Counted from the first letter of the stretch, positions 1 to 8,611 are shown. The stretch is DNA of 64,000 bases from Clostridia bacterium (GCA_017461945.1 JAFTSB010000024.1:138399-202398), one strand, 5' to 3'. The notes: generated by a model not told the origin, from the letters alone. Numbers and translations are program-made.

Positions 1-274
1 CATCGCGGCGAATGAGCATTAAAAGCACTCCAAACGCCACCGCAACGGCAGAAACCACCAAATTGATCCATTCTCCGCGGTGCCGAACATGAAACAAAGA
101 ATAGAGACACGACGGCAAATTCATCACCGCAGTAAGCAAACCCATCGCGATCAATAAAATATCAAAGATTTCTACGGCATAGGGTTGCGCAATAAGAAAC
201 GCCCCCCCAAGAAACGCGCCAAACACAGTGGTTGTGATCACACGTATCAAATAATAACATTTATATTGATTCAT
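1..274 (-). CDS. Membrane protein, N-terminal part (runs off the window)
   Basis: The first 91 residues of a minus-strand gene are visible; the rest lies beyond position 1. The start ATG at 274 is preceded by AGAGGATA, a good ribosome binding site. The visible protein is hydrophobic, with likely membrane segments near residues 10-30, 36-55 and 70-88, and a short basic loop (HVRHRGEW) between the second and third. The pattern resembles small DUF308/HdeD-like multi-pass proteins, but that is only a guess. It lies about 20 bases downstream of coaD on the same strand and may belong to the uvrC-rsmD-coaD transcript. Confidence 0.6.
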   Translation of the reverse strand, partial: MNQYKCYYLIRVITTTVFGAFLGGAFLIAQPYAVEIFDILLIAMGLLTAVMNLPSCLYSLFHVRHRGEWINLVVSAVAVAFGVLLMLIRRD

Positions 275-293
275 TGGTTATCCTCTCGCAGAT

Positions 294-782
294 TTAAGCT
301 TCTCCAAGCTCTCCCCTGTTGCGCAAATAGTCCACAACAGCGGGAACGACCAAGCTATCGGGGCTTTTCCCGGCTCTGACCAGTTCGCGAACATGGGTGG
401 AATTGATCAGTTCATAATCATCAGCTGCCTGCAGAAAAATGGTGTGGGCCTTGGGATTATGCTCCAAATTCCACGCGGCCATTTTTTCCTCATAGGCACG
501 ATCCTTTTCATTTCGCACGCCTTTGACGATGACATCCGCTCCCAGTTCGTCAAAAAGCTCCACCAGCAGACCTTCCGAAGCTACCACGCGTACGCGGTCC
601 AGGCCTGCTACAGTCAGCCGCGCCATTTCTGCGCGTTCTTCTAAATTATGATCGTATGTTTTTTCAGCGTTGACCAGCACAGCAACAACCACCTCGTCAT
701 ATAGACTTAAGGTGCGTTTTACAATATCCAGATGACCAACAGTCATCGGGTCAAAGCTGCCGGGAATAAGTGCAAGACTCAT
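294..782 (-). CDS. coaD: Phosphopantetheine adenylyltransferase
   Basis: This enzyme transfers AMP from ATP to 4'-phosphopantetheine, the penultimate step of coenzyme A synthesis, in the cytoplasm. The 162-residue length is normal for the family. The nucleotidyltransferase signature GSFDPMTVGH is at residues 8-17, VKGVR at 86-90, and the C-terminal INSTHVR at 126-132 corresponds to the usual ISSTxVR. The second position is Asn instead of Ser, a mild variation. The start ATG overlaps the stop of rsmD by four bases (ATGA), so the two are translationally coupled. The rsmD-coaD pair is a very common arrangement in Firmicutes, which supports both calls. Confidence 0.96.
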   Translation of the reverse strand: MSLALIPGSFDPMTVGHLDIVKRTLSLYDEVVVAVLVNAEKTYDHNLEERAEMARLTVAGLDRVRVVASEGLLVELFDELGADVIVKGVRNEKDRAYEEKMAAWNLEHNPKAHTIFLQAADDYELINSTHVRELVRAGKSPDSLVVPAVVDYLRNRGELGEA

Positions 783-1345
783 AATTCTGCCTCCTTGGGC
801 GAAAGCACTGTCAAATGTGCCACGCCATAACGATTTTGCTTGATCGTAGTATATTGCTCGGTGAGAGATGCGTCGTTACCGAACACATCATCTGCGTGGC
901 CGCTTTCCGCAACCACTATGGCATCAGGGGTCAGCAAAGGATATAATAGCCTTAGGCATTGCGGCAACAATCCTGCCGCGTAGGGCGGATCCAAAAAAAC
1001 AAGATCAAAGGGTGCTTGCCGACAGGTTTTCAAATAAGAAATAGCATCGGAAACCACAATTGTGGCGCGATCTGCCAAGTGCGTTTTGTCGGCATTCTTT
1101 TGGACTATTGCGGCAGCCTCCTTAGAGCCATCCACAAAAACAGCCGATGTCGCACCACGGCTCAACGCCTCAAGCCCCAGCTGTCCAGAGCCTGCAAAAA
1201 GATCCAAAACGCGGGCACCAACGGGCTTTTGCTGCAGCATGGAAAACAACGCCTCTTTTGTCCGCTCGGAGGTCGGTCTTGTAGCATCACCGGACAGGGT
1301 CAGTAAATGAGTGCCGCGCGCGCTACCCGTAATGATTCGCATCAT
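779..1345 (-). CDS. rsmD: 16S rRNA (guanine966-N2)-methyltransferase
   Basis: RsmD uses S-adenosylmethionine to methylate G966 of 16S rRNA in the small subunit. Residues 23-34 (RPTSERTKEALF) match the family N-terminus. The SAM-binding motif DLFAGSGQLGLEA spans 48-60, where the family usually has Ala in place of Gln. The catalytic FLDPPY (N6/N2 methylase type) is at 117-122. The length of 188 residues is normal. Two adjacent ATG codons overlap the uvrC stop (TGA at 1342-1344), and the upstream GGAGGAGG inside the end of uvrC serves as ribosome binding site. Coupling on both sides indicates one uvrC-rsmD-coaD transcript. Confidence 0.95.
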   Translation of the reverse strand: MMRIITGSARGTHLLTLSGDATRPTSERTKEALFSMLQQKPVGARVLDLFAGSGQLGLEALSRGATSAVFVDGSKEAAAIVQKNADKTHLADRATIVVSDAISYLKTCRQAPFDLVFLDPPYAAGLLPQCLRLLYPLLTPDAIVVAESGHADDVFGNDASLTEQYTTIKQNRYGVAHLTVLSPKEAEL

Positions 1346-3189
1346 GTCCTTTCCTCCTCCGTTTTTCGAAAATATTGATAAATAGACGCTGCCAACACGG
1401 GGCCGATCCCAGGCACAGCTGATAGGGTTGCTTCATCAGCATTCTTTACAGCTGCAAGGCCACCAAGCTTAGCCAGCAAGATCTTGGCCTTAGCCTTTCC
1501 TACTCCTGGAATTTTTTCCAAAGAGGAGTTTTTTAACGTACCGCTTTTCGCTTGTGACATCCGTTTAATAGAAAAGCGGTGAACCTCCTCCTGAATACCG
1601 TATATCATGGTAAATATGGCCCGATCTTTAGCAATAGAGATTTCCTGTGTTTCGTTGCAAAGCGCACGTGTTTTATGGAAAGCATCCTTCACCATTCCAA
1701 AAACAGGAATTTGAAGCCCCAGCTCCTCCATTAAGACGCGCACGGTCGCCACATGCGTGGAGCCACCGTCCAGCAAAATCAGATCCGGCTCTTTGCCAAA
1801 TTTTCCATCTTCGTCATTCAAGTGGGAGAAACGCCGTAACAAAGCCTCACGCATTGAGGCATAGTCATCGGTTCCTTCCACGCTTTTGATCTTGAAAACG
1901 CGATAATCGCTTTTTTTGAATTTCCCGTTTTCGTATACGACCATACCGCACGTCTTATGCTCGCTACCCAGGTTAGAAATATCGTAGCTTTCAATACGTT
2001 GCGGCAAGACCTCCAATGAAAGCAAAGCTGCCAGACGCACCAGGGTATCGTCACTTTTCTCGTTTTCGCGCCGCTCGGCTTGTACACGCTCTCGTGCATT
2101 TTCCACGGCAAGTACCGTGCGCGTACGGCGATCTCCTCGCTGGGGCGTATATAGTTGTACACGCTTACCGGCCAAATCGCTTAAGGAATCGCACAACACA
2201 TTCAGATCATCCTCCTCCACCTCAAAGGAAAGCAACACGCGAGGTGGAATATCATCGCGACGACGATAATGATCGTAGACAAAGGAAAGCAGGCTTTCCT
2301 CGTCCAATATGGCATCGCCACCAAAGGTGACCTCAAATTTATCGATCAGAGCGCCCTCGCGGATATAAAACACCGACATGGCGGCACCGTAATCGTCTCG
2401 GTAAAGGCCGAACACATCCTCATTGGTATCGGGCGACGCCAATACCTTTTGTTTTTGCGAAAGCTTCTCCAAAGCAAACAAACGGTCGCGGTACACTGCT
2501 GCCTTTTCGTACCGTTCTTCTTCTGCAGCGCTTTCCATAGCGGCACGCATGCGGGCGCGAGCAGAAGCGGTCTCTCCACGCAGAATCTCCACGGCAGAGC
2601 GGATCAGCTCCGCATACTCTCCCTCGCTGACGTTGCCTGTGCAAACGCCACAGCACTGGCCCAACTGATAATACAGGCACGGACGCTCTTTCCCAATGTC
2701 CTTGGGAAATTGTCGATTGCAGGTGGGTAGCGACAATGTTTTTTGCAATGTGCGAAGCACCGTTCCTGCTACAGATGCGCCGGAATATGGGCCAAAATAG
2801 CGTCCTTTATCCGCTAAGCGTGCGCGCGTAAATTCCAACCGCGGATAGGGGCCAGCCGTCACCTTAATGTATGGATAGGACTTGGCATCCTTCAGCCTTA
2901 TATTATATTTCGGAGTGTGCTGCTTGATCAGTGTATTTTCAAGAGCCAATGCCTCGATTTCGGTATTGCACAAAAAATAGTCAAAATCCGCCACGTGCGA
3001 CACCATTCGTGCGGTTTTGATCTGCTTTATGCTGTTTTGGAAATATTGCGAAACGCGATTTTTTAACTTTCGAGATTTACCAACATAGATGATCTTCCCT
3101 TCGGCATCCTTCATTAAATAGACACCGGGAGTCAAAGGAAGGCTGTTGGCTTTCTCCAATAAATTCTTGCGTATTTCTTCATTTTGCAA
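1342..3189 (-). CDS. uvrC: Excinuclease ABC subunit C
   Basis: UvrC makes the dual incisions of nucleotide excision repair after UvrA and UvrB have loaded on damaged DNA. An N-terminal GIY-YIG nuclease is visible (TPGVYLMKD followed by IIYVGKS), then a UVR helix pair near residues 200-230 (ERYEKAAVYRDRL), the RNase H-like endonuclease domain (SYDISNLG, DLILLDGGS) and C-terminal helix-hairpin-helix repeats (IPGVGKAKA, VPGIGPVLA). I place the start at TTG 3189, giving 615 residues: the frame is open further upstream, but GGGGAGG lies eight bases before this TTG and would itself be translated if an earlier codon were used. The ptsH terminator ends immediately before this binding site. Confidence 0.95.
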   Translation of the reverse strand: MQNEEIRKNLLEKANSLPLTPGVYLMKDAEGKIIYVGKSRKLKNRVSQYFQNSIKQIKTARMVSHVADFDYFLCNTEIEALALENTLIKQHTPKYNIRLKDAKSYPYIKVTAGPYPRLEFTRARLADKGRYFGPYSGASVAGTVLRTLQKTLSLPTCNRQFPKDIGKERPCLYYQLGQCCGVCTGNVSEGEYAELIRSAVEILRGETASARARMRAAMESAAEEERYEKAAVYRDRLFALEKLSQKQKVLASPDTNEDVFGLYRDDYGAAMSVFYIREGALIDKFEVTFGGDAILDEESLLSFVYDHYRRRDDIPPRVLLSFEVEEDDLNVLCDSLSDLAGKRVQLYTPQRGDRRTRTVLAVENARERVQAERRENEKSDDTLVRLAALLSLEVLPQRIESYDISNLGSEHKTCGMVVYENGKFKKSDYRVFKIKSVEGTDDYASMREALLRRFSHLNDEDGKFGKEPDLILLDGGSTHVATVRVLMEELGLQIPVFGMVKDAFHKTRALCNETQEISIAKDRAIFTMIYGIQEEVHRFSIKRMSQAKSGTLKNSSLEKIPGVGKAKAKILLAKLGGLAAVKNADEATLSAVPGIGPVLAASIYQYFRKTEEERT

Positions 3190-3205
3190 AAAGCAACACC
3201 TCCCC

Positions 3206-3233
3206 AAAAAAGGGCGCCTATTAAAAGGCGCCC
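3206..3233 (-). terminator. Terminator after ptsH, abutting the uvrC ribosome binding site
   Basis: Read on the minus strand, GGGCGCC, an eight-base loop and GGCGCCC form a hairpin followed by six T. The T run leads directly into GGGGAGG, the uvrC ribosome binding site, with no room for a promoter between them. Transcription of uvrC must therefore start inside or before ptsH and read through. Confidence 0.8.
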
Positions 3234-3257
3234 AGTTGTTTGCGGTTCATCCGCGAA

Positions 3258-3521
3258 TTATTCCTGAAAACCGGTATTTACCAATGCTTCCAGTCCGTCC
3301 AATGCTTCGTTTTCATCAGAGCCATCAGCGATCAGCTTAATGGTCATGCCCTGTGCGATCCCCAAAGAAAGAACACCAAGCAAACTTTTTGCATTGACCT
3401 TGCGATCCTCTTTCTCAACCCAAATCGAACACTTAAAAGCATTCGCCTTCTGAATAAAGAAGGTGGCGGGACGAGCATGGAGCCCAATAGTATTCGTAAT
3501 GGTTACCTCGCGAGAAATCAT
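3258..3521 (-). CDS. ptsH: HPr phosphocarrier protein
   Basis: HPr passes phosphate from enzyme I to the sugar-specific EIIA proteins of the phosphotransferase system. In Firmicutes it also signals carbon status when HPr kinase phosphorylates a serine. The 87-residue protein has the active-site motif GLHARPA with His15, and KSLLGVLSLGI places Ser46 exactly where the regulatory serine belongs. Both sites are intact, so this is HPr and not Crh, which lacks His15. Enzyme I is not in the window. The gene has its own promoter at 3584-3612 and a terminator directly downstream. Confidence 0.94.
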   Translation of the reverse strand: MISREVTITNTIGLHARPATFFIQKANAFKCSIWVEKEDRKVNAKSLLGVLSLGIAQGMTIKLIADGSDENEALDGLEALVNTGFQE

Positions 3522-3583
3522 AAGTCAAACGCTCCATTTCTTTCGATAATCCCGACCAAAAATCGGGCATAAATAGTAAGAAT

Positions 3584-3612
3584 AGTATACCAAATTGCAA
3601 GGCAAAAATCAA
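3584..3612 (-). promoter_or_regulatory. Sigma-A-type promoter for ptsH
   Basis: On the minus strand TTGATT (3607-3612) and TATACT (3584-3589) are separated by 17 bases. Transcription would begin about 60 bases before the ptsH start; the leader can fold a small CCCGA/TCGGG hairpin at 3551-3567. Confidence 0.65.
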
Positions 3613-3681
3613 TGGGCATTTTTTTGGTATTTTGACCACAGCAAGCGCCCAAATATGTGAATTTTCGCCAAAAGGAAGCAA

Positions 3682-4209
3682 TCAACCTACCTTTTGAATA
3701 CCCGTGATACGAATTTCAAAATCAGCAAGCTCGGTGTGAGCCTGTACTGTTTGATTGACAGCAAGATAGGTTTTACCCCCCAGTAAAAATGCACCGTCGT
3801 GCTCAATACCGCGGCAAGAAAGAACGCCGTTGGCATCCAGCAGATACTCATAATCATCCTGGGGATATACGGCCTTTACGGTCTCACCGCTACCGGTTTG
3901 CAAATAAACTGTCGCCGCCGATGTGGCCAACTGCTCGGTCAAGGTACCAAGAGAAACCTTGCTCTCATTTTCAAGGATATAGAGTTCTGTATCCTTCACC
4001 AGAAGATTCGCCGTGGTACTGCGCAATTTCTTGATTTCAAAGGTCACCGTATAGGTTTCCAGCGACTCACCGGAATCAAACAGATTCTGTAGATTCTTAC
4101 GCTGCCAGATGCCGACTATACACAATAGTGCCAGCAGAATGAGAACGGCATCCAATACATTAAAATGAATGCGCGTGGAGGATTTCTTTTCTTCAGTAGT
4201 GTTTTTCAT
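3682..4209 (-). CDS. Membrane-anchored DUF4330-like protein
   Basis: A 175-residue protein with a polar N-terminus, one hydrophobic segment at about residues 19-38 (start of the run: VLDAVLILLALL), and an extracytoplasmic beta-rich domain. The pattern of a membrane anchor introduced by an N-x-x-D-A/V-V-L motif and followed by VTFEIKKL matches what I recall of the DUF4330 family, whose function is unknown. The gene follows a second protein of the same architecture (4221-4826) after 11 bases and an O-antigen-ligase-type polymerase, all on the minus strand. The three probably form one operon concerned with a surface glycan. No catalytic motif is visible. Confidence 0.6.
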   Translation of the reverse strand: MKNTTEEKKSSTRIHFNVLDAVLILLALLCIVGIWQRKNLQNLFDSGESLETYTVTFEIKKLRSTTANLLVKDTELYILENESKVSLGTLTEQLATSAATVYLQTGSGETVKAVYPQDDYEYLLDANGVLSCRGIEHDGAFLLGGKTYLAVNQTVQAHTELADFEIRITGIQKVG

Positions 4210-4220
4210 CTTGCCCCTCC

Positions 4221-4826
4221 TTACTCTGCTTGAATTTCAACGCAAACGCCTTCATCTGCATACCCCGGAAAACGCAGGTGATAGTCCTTGCCCACCGCAA
4301 TGCGACAATCCTCTACCGCATAACCGATCCCCTCGGTATACTCGGCATCGACCGCCAAGGTGACGGTAACGGTATTGAATTCTTCGGGATAGGTCACCTT
4401 GGTCACAACGTGGCTATTCAAGCCCTCGTCCACAACATCGGTGGGGGTATCGGTATAGACCTCATATGGGCGGCTGCTGACTGCCGTTACAACACCGATA
4501 ACACACCCCGTTTCTGCATCGGTTACAACATCTCCTACATGAAGCGACCCAATAGAATTTCGTTGTACACCGGTCATTTCCACGGTATAGACAACCGTTT
4601 TATTTTCCGTTTTCCCAGACTCAAAAATTTTCAAGGGCGTCAATAAGGAAATCAAAAAGATAATCGCCACAACAATGGCAATCAAAAGCACAACATCCAC
4701 CACCAAAAACAGCCAACGGCGATTGGAGTCCTTTTGGGGTCCACGACCGTTACCTGAAGTATATACAGCGCGATGCTTATGCTCCTCTTTTTCGATTTGA
4801 GGTGCATCATTTTTTTCGCGATTCAT
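4221..4826 (-). CDS. Membrane-anchored DUF4330-like protein, second copy
   Basis: This 201-residue protein has a charged N-terminal tail of about 42 residues, a single strong membrane segment near 43-66 (FLVVDVVLLIAIVVAIIFLI) and an extracytoplasmic domain. It resembles the downstream neighbour at 3682-4209: both have a VDVVL/LDAVL anchor followed by a YTVEM/YTVTF strand, so they look like diverged tandem paralogues. The long lysine- and glutamate-rich cytoplasmic tail is absent from the neighbour. It lies 21 bases after the O-antigen-ligase-type gene. I infer a membrane accessory role in polymer assembly or export; nothing in the sequence identifies a reaction. Confidence 0.55.
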   Translation of the reverse strand: MNREKNDAPQIEKEEHKHRAVYTSGNGRGPQKDSNRRWLFLVVDVVLLIAIVVAIIFLISLLTPLKIFESGKTENKTVVYTVEMTGVQRNSIGSLHVGDVVTDAETGCVIGVVTAVSSRPYEVYTDTPTDVVDEGLNSHVVTKVTYPEEFNTVTVTLAVDAEYTEGIGYAVEDCRIAVGKDYHLRFPGYADEGVCVEIQAE

Positions 4827-4847
4827 AGATAACCTCCTGTAAATGCT

Positions 4848-6794
4848 TTACATCGTATATTCGATTTGCGCTTGGCTTTCGCTTTGTAAAGCCTTTTCCG
4901 GCATCCTGCTGCGCTGATAGCGCGCATCGGCGCCAATCAAAGCAACTGCCATAAAGAACATGGACAAGGCTGCGGGATCATACCAAGCGTAGCGGAATAT
5001 GCTAAAAATCAGAACGCCCGTGATCAGAACAACACCAGTCAAAGCAGTAAACGACCTTCCCTCACCTGCAGATTTCATCAAAGAGAAGCAATTTTGATAA
5101 ACAAGAAAGAATAAAACAGCAGGCAGGATCACGCCCAAAATGCCGCCCTCAAGCAAGCGATAAAGCCAAAAGTTCATGGAACCCGAAACACCAGCGGGAG
5201 AAGCGGAAGTATATAGCGCGCAAAATTGTTCAATGCCGCCATAGCCAAGGCCGAAAATTAAACGAGAAACGCCCGCCACGCGCCCAAATAAGCCTCTTCC
5301 TGCCTCAAAAAAGATGCGACCTGCCAGATCGCTGGATACCGCATTTCGAGTCAATGCGGCACCCGAATCGGCGCGCAATGCTGTCAAAAGGCCGGAGCGC
5401 GCGTTGTCTGGCAAAACATAAACGGTAATGGGTGTCAATATACCCCCCACCAAAATATAAGGGAAACTCTTTCGCTCATATAGTAATAAAAATGCGATAA
5501 GCATTGCAACAAGGGCAACCAAGGCACTTTGCACCCACGTAAATACGACAGCGGCCACGATGGTGATCAAGGCAAAGCCTGCAAACAAACGATACTTTTT
5601 TTCCGCGGAGGCAAAGGCCGACAGTGCAAACGGAAATGCCAAAACCAAAAAATAAGCAAAGGAAATTCGATCCACAAAACCGGCGTGCACAGCAGCTCCC
5701 GTGGTGGGAAGCGAAGGGGCCACCTGCGCAAGTGCTGCAAGGATAAATTGCAAAACGCCAAGCAAAGATGCCGCGGTTGCAGAAACGATAAGCGCGATGC
5801 GGCATCGGTTAAACCATCGGGGCGTTGCAATCACGTTGATTGTAAGAAAATACAAACCTGTCAGCAGCATAGACATCAAGGCGCCCTGCCATGCCAAGCT
5901 CCCAGCCACCGAAAATCCGCAAAGCAGGAACAACAGCATAATCAACAAAACCGGCAGATCCTGCACTTCCATATGAAAAGCTCTGTTACCACGCAACAGT
6001 TTACCAAAATAGCCAGCCAAGGGCAAAACAGCCGCCAAAGTAATCCATCCGGCACTGCCGGGGATAAATCCGGCAAAAGGCAGCAGCAGGATCAGCAATA
6101 CCACGCCAGCCTCCGGCACAGATAGAACCAAAAGCACCAAGATGATCGCCAAAGCGGCGCCCAACACATACAGTGGCGAAATCAGAGTCAACAAAGCGCC
6201 AATGACCATACCGCAAGGAATCGCAACGGCATAACTCTGAACACCTTTTTCTTCCACATCACGCAAGGCATCATCAGAAACGCCAAACACGCCGACTAGG
6301 ATCTTATTGAAAAAGATGCCTTTGGACAGTACATATCCCAAAGACTCCTCCGAGAAAAGCAACAAAACACCCAGTATCAAGGCAGCAGCACCGCCGAAAA
6401 GGCTGATAATCTGCACACCGCCAAGATCCCAAATTACGGTTAGTAGCCAATACACCAGCGAAGAATAAAAGCCTGCTGTCATAAAGAACAGACCCAAGGT
6501 ACGCATGCTGCACCGGCAAAGCCCTTTGATCAAAGCCGAGACGCCGTTGATCAAGCAGCTTTGGTTCATCGCCAAAGCAATATGTCGCCGCAATGCACGG
6601 TGCATTTTGCCGCCGCCATGCTCGGTCGTGCGCCCCAAACGCCCCGCTTGCGAAGAACGAAAGACGCGGTCACTGGTAGCATAAGCGGTAAAGACGCGAC
6701 CAAGGAAGCCCGCCGAAAGCATATTGTATATAAAATCCGTTAAAAAAGCGAAAAAACGCACGATATAGCTATCGCGTATCCGCTGTTTTCTCAT
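4848..6794 (-). CDS. O-antigen ligase / Wzy-type polymerase family membrane protein
   Basis: A 648-residue protein with roughly a dozen membrane segments and a large extracytoplasmic loop near residues 460-530. Proteins of the Wzy_C/O-antigen ligase family join or polymerise lipid-linked oligosaccharides on the outer face of the membrane. The loop contains SDLAGRIFFEAGRGLF followed by LIFGLGYGGIEQF, which fits the R-rich loop and G-x-G pattern of that family. In Gram-positive bacteria such proteins act on teichuronic acid-like or capsular polymers, so this need not indicate LPS. The frame opens six codons earlier, but those codons are the AAAGGAGG ribosome binding site, so I start at ATG 6794. 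The N-terminal 130 residues before the core are long for the family. Confidence 0.75.
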   Translation of the reverse strand: MRKQRIRDSYIVRFFAFLTDFIYNMLSAGFLGRVFTAYATSDRVFRSSQAGRLGRTTEHGGGKMHRALRRHIALAMNQSCLINGVSALIKGLCRCSMRTLGLFFMTAGFYSSLVYWLLTVIWDLGGVQIISLFGGAAALILGVLLLFSEESLGYVLSKGIFFNKILVGVFGVSDDALRDVEEKGVQSYAVAIPCGMVIGALLTLISPLYVLGAALAIILVLLVLSVPEAGVVLLILLLPFAGFIPGSAGWITLAAVLPLAGYFGKLLRGNRAFHMEVQDLPVLLIMLLFLLCGFSVAGSLAWQGALMSMLLTGLYFLTINVIATPRWFNRCRIALIVSATAASLLGVLQFILAALAQVAPSLPTTGAAVHAGFVDRISFAYFLVLAFPFALSAFASAEKKYRLFAGFALITIVAAVVFTWVQSALVALVAMLIAFLLLYERKSFPYILVGGILTPITVYVLPDNARSGLLTALRADSGAALTRNAVSSDLAGRIFFEAGRGLFGRVAGVSRLIFGLGYGGIEQFCALYTSASPAGVSGSMNFWLYRLLEGGILGVILPAVLFFLVYQNCFSLMKSAGEGRSFTALTGVVLITGVLIFSIFRYAWYDPAALSMFFMAVALIGADARYQRSRMPEKALQSESQAQIEYTM

Positions 6795-6828
6795 AGCAAA
6801 GCCTCCTTTCAAATGTTATTTTCTGATT

Positions 6829-7521
6829 TTACTGTTTTTCCAACAGCTCCGGCCGCAATCGTTTTGTGATCTCCACCGACTGCTCATAGCGCCATTGCTC
6901 AATATTGGCATGGTGGCCGGAGAGCAGTACATCAGGCACCTTTTTGCCATGGAATTCGACCGGTCTGGTATATTGGGGATATTCCAAAAGTCCCGAAGAA
7001 AAGCTTTCCTTTTCATGACACTCCGGGTCGGCAAGAACGCCGTCCACCAATCTTGCCACAGCATCCACCAAAATGCAGGCGGGCAGTTCGCCACCTGTCA
7101 GCACAAAATCACCAATCGAAATTTCTTCATCTACAATTTCTTCAATAATGCGAGAGTCTACACCCTCATAATGTCCGCACAAAACAATCAGATGATCATA
7201 CGAGGAAAGCTCGCGCGCGATGTTTTGATTTAAGACCCGCCCTCTGGGAGACATATAGACTACGTGACGGGATTCAGCTTGCGGATACTCTTCTCGGATG
7301 GACTGATAGCAATCGTAAATGGGAGGAGCCATCATCAGCATTCCCTTGCCCCCTCCATATGGAGTATCATCCACACGACGGTGCTTATCCTTGGAATAAT
7401 CCCGTATGTTGTGCGCCTTTACCGTAATGGCGCCGCTTTTCTGTGCGCGCCCGATGATGCTCTCGCCCAAAATGGATGAGACAAAATCAGGAAACAATGT
7501 CATAATGTCAAACCGCATCAA
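6829..7521 (-). CDS. trmD: tRNA (guanine37-N1)-methyltransferase
   Basis: TrmD methylates G37 next to the anticodon in a subset of tRNAs and so prevents frameshifting. The 230-residue protein shows the SPOUT trefoil-knot signatures: DDTPYGGGKGM at 51-61, LCGHYEGVDSR at 114-124, SIGDFVLTGGELPA at 135-148 and YPQYTRP at 171-177. The start ATG overlaps the rimM stop by four bases. The rimM-trmD order is the usual one in bacteria; rpsP and rplS, often beside them, are not here. Confidence 0.96.
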   Translation of the reverse strand: MMRFDIMTLFPDFVSSILGESIIGRAQKSGAITVKAHNIRDYSKDKHRRVDDTPYGGGKGMLMMAPPIYDCYQSIREEYPQAESRHVVYMSPRGRVLNQNIARELSSYDHLIVLCGHYEGVDSRIIEEIVDEEISIGDFVLTGGELPACILVDAVARLVDGVLADPECHEKESFSSGLLEYPQYTRPVEFHGKKVPDVLLSGHHANIEQWRYEQSVEITKRLRPELLEKQ

Positions 7522-8030
7522 TCAAACATCCCTTCAATAGGGGCGAGAAAAATGCCCTCGTTCTCATCTACTTGTTTTACGAACTCCGGCACCACCGGAA
7601 CCATACTTTCCCCTTTTTCGGTGCGAATTACATAAATATCGGTAGCGCCGGGATGGATCACATCGGACAGCGTGCCAAGCAGCTGACGAGTCTCGTGATG
7701 CCATACCTTCATGCCCTTCATCTCAGCAATCAACAGCCCGCCCTCCGGAATGTGAAGATCCTCTCTTTTGGCGTGCAGAACCTTACCACGCAAAAGCTCG
7801 GCCTGTTCCATGGTGTCGATTTCCTCAAAATCAGCAAAAATGAAGCGACCGCTAAAAACAGAGGTGGACTTCAGCGTTAGAGGACGCAGCTCCTTGCCCT
7901 CGCGCAAATAGACAACCGGTAACGCGGCAAACACCTCCGGCGTATCGCACCAAGGCTCTATTTTAACACCACCGTGGCATCCGTGCGTGTTGATAATTTT
8001 TCCGCATTCCGGGTATGATATCCGCGCCAT
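7518..8030 (-). CDS. rimM: 16S rRNA processing protein RimM
   Basis: RimM binds ribosomal protein S19 and assists maturation of the 30S head. The protein is 170 residues, typical for the family. The N-terminal RimM domain starts with KIINTHGCHGGVKIEPW (the family has I-x-x-x-H/F-G-x-x-G) and the C-terminal PRC-barrel includes LLGTLSDVIHPGATDIYVI. The reading frame extends 22 codons upstream, but AAGGAGG lies seven bases before ATG 8030, so I use that codon. It is the first gene of a transcript that also carries trmD and perhaps the polymerase and DUF4330 genes. Confidence 0.94.
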   Translation of the reverse strand: MARISYPECGKIINTHGCHGGVKIEPWCDTPEVFAALPVVYLREGKELRPLTLKSTSVFSGRFIFADFEEIDTMEQAELLRGKVLHAKREDLHIPEGGLLIAEMKGMKVWHHETRQLLGTLSDVIHPGATDIYVIRTEKGESMVPVVPEFVKQVDENEGIFLAPIEGMFD

Positions 8031-8082
8031 ATGTTCCTCCTTGCGCCGTGTGACTTCTATATAAAAACAATAATCTTTATAC

Positions 8083-8111
8083 AGTATAACACACAACTCT
8101 TATTTTTTCAA
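8083..8111 (-). promoter_or_regulatory. Promoter for rimM-trmD
   Basis: On the minus strand TTGAAA (8106-8111) and TATACT (8083-8088) are 17 bases apart. It faces away from the yajC promoter in the same intergenic region. Confidence 0.65.
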
Positions 8112-8181
8112 CACCGCGAATTCTTTTTTGTTTAAAATTCCCTATTTTTTCTTTTTAAAGAATTTTTTTACATTTCAGGTC

Positions 8182-8210
8182 TTGTATTTTTATCTTCAAG
8201 AGGCTATAAT
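8182..8210 (+). promoter_or_regulatory. Promoter for yajC
   Basis: TTGTAT (8182-8187), 17 bases, TATAAT (8205-8210). The transcript would begin near 8217, about 26 bases before the yajC start, with TTGGAGG in between. Confidence 0.75.
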
Positions 8211-8242
8211 AGATGCATGAATACTTTTTGGAGGTAACATCA

Positions 8243-8611
8243 ATGCCCTACACTCTTCTCACAGCCGGAGGAACCGGCAGCACTTGGATGATGATCGGTA
8301 TGATCGCCGTCATTATTGTGGTGTTCTATTTCTTTGGTATGCGTCCCCAGAAAAAGCAGGAGCGCGCCGCTCAGGAGATGCGTAACAATTTGTCGGTCGG
8401 TGATGAAATCACCACCATTGGCGGCATCATTGGCAAAATCGTCAGCATCAAAGAAGAAACCATGGTCATCGAGACCACACGCGACCATACGCGCATCCGT
8501 TTGCTGAAATCCGCCGTCCGCAGCGTAGACGTTCCCGCAAACGCCAAGGTCGAGGCCCCTGCAGAAGAAACCACCGATGCAGGCAACAAGAAGGATAAGA
8601 AAGATAAGTAA
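8243..8611 (+). CDS. yajC: Preprotein translocase subunit YajC
   Basis: YajC is an accessory membrane subunit of the Sec translocon associated with SecDF. This 122-residue protein has one membrane segment at about residues 15-32, followed by the hallmark RPQKKQ and a soluble KOW-like domain with VGDEITTIGGIIGKI. The C-terminus is a lysine-rich tail (KKDKKDK). TTTTGGAGG sits nine bases before ATG 8243; the frame is open 10 codons upstream but that stretch contains the binding site and overlaps the transcription start. secD and secF are not adjacent. Confidence 0.95.
   Translation: MPYTLLTAGGTGSTWMMIGMIAVIIVVFYFFGMRPQKKQERAAQEMRNNLSVGDEITTIGGIIGKIVSIKEETMVIETTRDHTRIRLLKSAVRSVDVPANAKVEAPAEETTDAGNKKDKKDK

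Noticed and set aside
4848-6794. O-antigen ligase as proof of a Gram-negative host
   Set aside because: The rest of the window (AddAB, FakAB, HPr with Ser46, TIGR04086 neighbour, promoter and binding-site style) is clostridial. The family also serves wall polymers in Gram-positive bacteria.
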